This document shows positions 6,541 to 7,763 of a DNA stretch of 7,763 bases, piece by piece. The notes below the pieces were generated by a model. That model worked only from the letters and a program-made list of their open reading frames with translations, had not been told where the DNA came from and did not search any database. The stretch is taken from assembly GCA_016929985.1 (NCBI GenBank), contig JAFGIH010000585.1, positions 1 through 7,763 of the forward strand. The letters are read 5' to 3'. This stretch comes from Thermoleophilia bacterium. Lineage in GTDB: Bacteria > Actinomycetota > Thermoleophilia > RBG-16-64-13. Made by a program: the position numbers and the translations under genes. Each line of letters begins with the position of its first letter. Position 1 is the stretch's first letter.

Positions 6541-6729
6541 GTCGCCCCCCACGTGATGGGTTGTCCTCGTATGGTCTGGCAGTTTCCAGACTCGGCTGAC
6601 CAGAGTGGATATAGTATCGAAACGAAGAGCTTCTGAGTAGTGTGACGCGGCGCCGACACGCCCGGCTTTGCCGGCGGTTCTGCTAATATCCGCAGCGTCC
6701 GCCCCGACCACCTTGGATAGGATGGTGCG
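6541..6729. other. Divergent intergenic region between exporter operon and two-component operon
   Basis: These 189 bp must contain the promoters of both divergent units. Going plus-ward it holds an AT-rich spot at 6609-6618 (GATATAGTAT), a short inverted repeat CCGGC-TTT-GCCGG at 6662-6674, and an extended -10 motif at 6681-6689. For the minus strand TACTAT (6616-6611) is the only AT-rich -10 candidate, but no convincing -35 sits at the right distance. No direct repeats of the kind bound by OmpR-type regulators were clear by eye. Confidence 0.6.
6681..6689 (+). promoter_or_regulatory. Extended -10 promoter element for the membrane protein/response regulator unit
   Basis: TGCTAATAT matches the extended -10 pattern TGnTATAAT with only one change in the hexamer region (TAATAT). 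No good -35 lies upstream, which extended -10 promoters can do without. Transcription would start near 6696 and give a leader of about 34 nt before the ATG at 6730. The inverted repeat at 6662-6674 lies just upstream, where a regulator could bind. Confidence 0.4.
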
Positions 6730-7188
6730 ATGTTCGCTCCGATACGCCGATCCAGACTGGCTCTGCTTGGGGCCGGCTTTCTCGTGCTCGTCGCGGTGGC
6801 TGCCCTGCTCATCCTTGGCGGTGGAGAGAGCGGGTGGGGGCACTCCGACCTTCCGGTTGTGCAGATCGGTGCTGTGGGTGAGGAGCCGGCCGGCGGAGCG
6901 CCCGAGACCTTCACGGGCACCACGGTAAACGGTGACCAGACACCGCCGGACGGCGGAACGGCTCCATCCGGCAGCGATCCCGGTTCCACAAGCGCCACGA
7001 ATCCGGCTGTAGGCGGCGTTGACCAGACGTCCACGACAACGACCGTCCGCGAGACCGTGACCGGAGGAGTCCGAGTGCAGAACGGACCGGGCGCAGGCCA
7101 GGGAGACGGACAAGGACCAGGTGACGGTACAGGTCAACAGGGCCAGGGCGGCGGGTCCTCATCCGGTGGGACCGGTGGGAAGAGGTGA
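6730..7188 (+). CDS. Small single-pass membrane protein with Gly/Ser/Thr-rich outer tail
   Basis: A 152-residue protein that I do not recognise as a named family. Residues 1-9 are basic (R6, R7, R9), followed by one hydrophobic segment about 10-30, so an N-in, C-out anchor or an uncleaved signal is likely. There is no cysteine, hence no lipobox. Residues 31-152 are low complexity: Gly/Pro/Thr in 51-115, including STTTTVRETVTGG, then an almost pure Gly/Gln/Ser/Asp tail (118-150) with GQGDGQGPGDGTGQQGQ repeats and a basic end (KR). The tail is predicted disordered and may sit in the cell wall or envelope. AGGA at 6719-6722 lies 7 nt before the ATG. The gene ends 7 nt before the response regulator gene, whose ribosome site overlaps its stop, so they are co-transcribed. 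A role as accessory to an envelope sensor is inferred from position only. Confidence 0.78.
   Translation: MFAPIRRSRLALLGAGFLVLVAVAALLILGGGESGWGHSDLPVVQIGAVGEEPAGGAPETFTGTTVNGDQTPPDGGTAPSGSDPGSTSATNPAVGGVDQTSTTTTVRETVTGGVRVQNGPGAGQGDGQGPGDGTGQQGQGGGSSSGGTGGKR
7182..7188 (+). promoter_or_regulatory. Ribosome binding site GAGGTGA for the response regulator
   Basis: GAGGTGA lies 7 nt before the GTG at 7196 and overlaps the TGA stop of the membrane protein gene. This supports both the GTG start and translational coupling of the two genes. The same motif type overlaps the stop/start junction at 1842-1847. Confidence 0.6.
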
Positions 7189-7195
7189 GAGAAGG

Positions 7196-7763
7196 GTGCG
7201 AATACTCTTGGTGGAGGATGAGGAGCGGGTCGCATCGTTCATCGCCAAAGGTTTGGAGGGGGCCGGCTATGTGACCGAGGTCGCCCGGACCGGCACCGAG
7301 GCGCTTGCCTTGGCGCGTATGGGTGGCCGCGTGGACATGGTGCTGCTGGATGTCGGGCTGCCCGACATGGACGGGTTTGAAGTGCTGTCCGAACTGCGCA
7401 AGATCGACCAAGAGACTCCCATCATGATGCTCACCGCCCGTGGCGACGTGCCCTCTCGCGTCCGGGGTCTGGATCTGGGGGCCGACGACTACCTTCCCAA
7501 GCCCTTCGATTTCGATGAACTGATAGCGCGCATCCGAGCCCAACTACGCCATTCACGACAGGTCGAGGCGGCTGCACTCCAGTCCGGCGACTTGCGTCTT
7601 GACCTGAAGACGCGGCGGGCCACCCGCGACCACCTGACCGCCGACTTGACCTCCCGGGAGTTCTCGCTGCTCGAATTCCTGCTGCGGCATGAGGGGCAGG
7701 TACTCAGCCGCTCGCAGATCCTCGGGAGTGTCTGGGGATACAACTTCGATCCGCAGAGCAACA
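7196..7763 (+). CDS. OmpR/PhoB-type response regulator, 3'-truncated by window edge
   Basis: A two-component transcription factor; 189 codons are visible and the end lies outside the window. The receiver domain (about 1-120) shows the acidic pair E7/D8, phosphoacceptor D52 in LLDVGLPDMDG, switch residue T80 (MLTARG) and K102 (PKPF), all intact. A linker of about ten residues leads to the winged-helix DNA-binding domain from about 128, with LTSREFSLLEFLLRHEGQVLSRSQI and then VWGYNFDPQSN, the usual start of the recognition-helix region. About 35-40 residues should be missing. GTG start is set by the ribosome site at 7182-7188. A histidine kinase gene is expected downstream. The regulator stands divergent to the ABC exporter operon, so control of that operon is plausible but unproven. 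Confidence 0.93.
   Translation, partial: MRILLVEDEERVASFIAKGLEGAGYVTEVARTGTEALALARMGGRVDMVLLDVGLPDMDGFEVLSELRKIDQETPIMMLTARGDVPSRVRGLDLGADDYLPKPFDFDELIARIRAQLRHSRQVEAAALQSGDLRLDLKTRRATRDHLTADLTSREFSLLEFLLRHEGQVLSRSQILGSVWGYNFDPQSN

Noticed and set aside
6541..7137. N-terminal extension of the ABC ATPase open frame up to 7137
   Set aside because: It lies opposite the divergent membrane-protein gene, crosses the promoter region, has Arg/Ser-rich composition with no domain, and the ABC fold is complete from 6540.
6911..7543. Minus-strand open frame of 210 codons opposite the membrane protein and response regulator
   Set aside because: The plus strand encodes an unmistakable receiver domain here; the minus frame is a shadow.
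1..7763. CRISPR array, tRNA, rRNA, insertion sequence or attachment site
   Set aside because: No spaced direct repeats, no tRNA cloverleaf and no transposase or terminal repeats were seen; coding sequence fills nearly the whole window.

Overview
The window is 7.8 kb of GC-rich bacterial DNA, roughly 60% G+C by eye. Genes are tightly packed, several start with GTG, Shine-Dalgarno sequences are purine-rich, and there are many PAS, GAF and receiver modules. This would fit an actinobacterial lineage, but no rRNA or marker gene is present, so the assignment is an inference and weak.

Layout, left to right. Bases 3-143 (+) are the last 46 codons of a gene cut by the window edge; it may be a branched-chain amino acid-type solute-binding protein. 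A long hairpin at 186-222 lies between this gene and the end of a convergent minus-strand operon. That operon fills about 225-6540 and is read right to left: an ABC ATPase (6540-5593), two ABC-2 permeases (5574-4327 and 4330-3140), a GAF + SpoIIE/PPM serine phosphatase (3126-1846), and a PAS-GAF-PAS-receiver protein (1835-225). Every junction is short (18 nt, a 4-nt GTGA overlap, 13 nt, 10 nt), so one transcript is likely. A 189-bp divergent intergenic region (6541-6729) separates it from a plus-strand unit. That unit holds a small Gly/Ser/Thr-rich single-pass membrane protein (6730-7188) and an OmpR/PhoB-type response regulator (7196 to beyond the right edge).

How the genes may work together. 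The ATPase and two different permeases form a complete three-gene exporter of the DrrA/ABC-2 type with large extracytoplasmic domains; the substrate cannot be read from sequence. Unusually, the same operon continues into two signalling proteins that have no kinase and no DNA-binding output: a serine phosphatase with a sensor GAF domain, and a sensor protein ending in a receiver-like domain. The divergent response regulator could control the exporter operon, and its small membrane neighbour could be an envelope-side accessory to the sensor kinase expected downstream of the window. These links are inferred from gene order.

The most unusual points are the fusion of an ABC exporter operon with an orphan SpoIIE-type phosphatase and a kinase-less PAS/GAF/receiver protein, the low-complexity membrane protein leading a two-component operon, and a perfect 32-bp palindrome inside the coding sequence of the first permease. 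All members belong to known families, so I do not claim a wholly new system.
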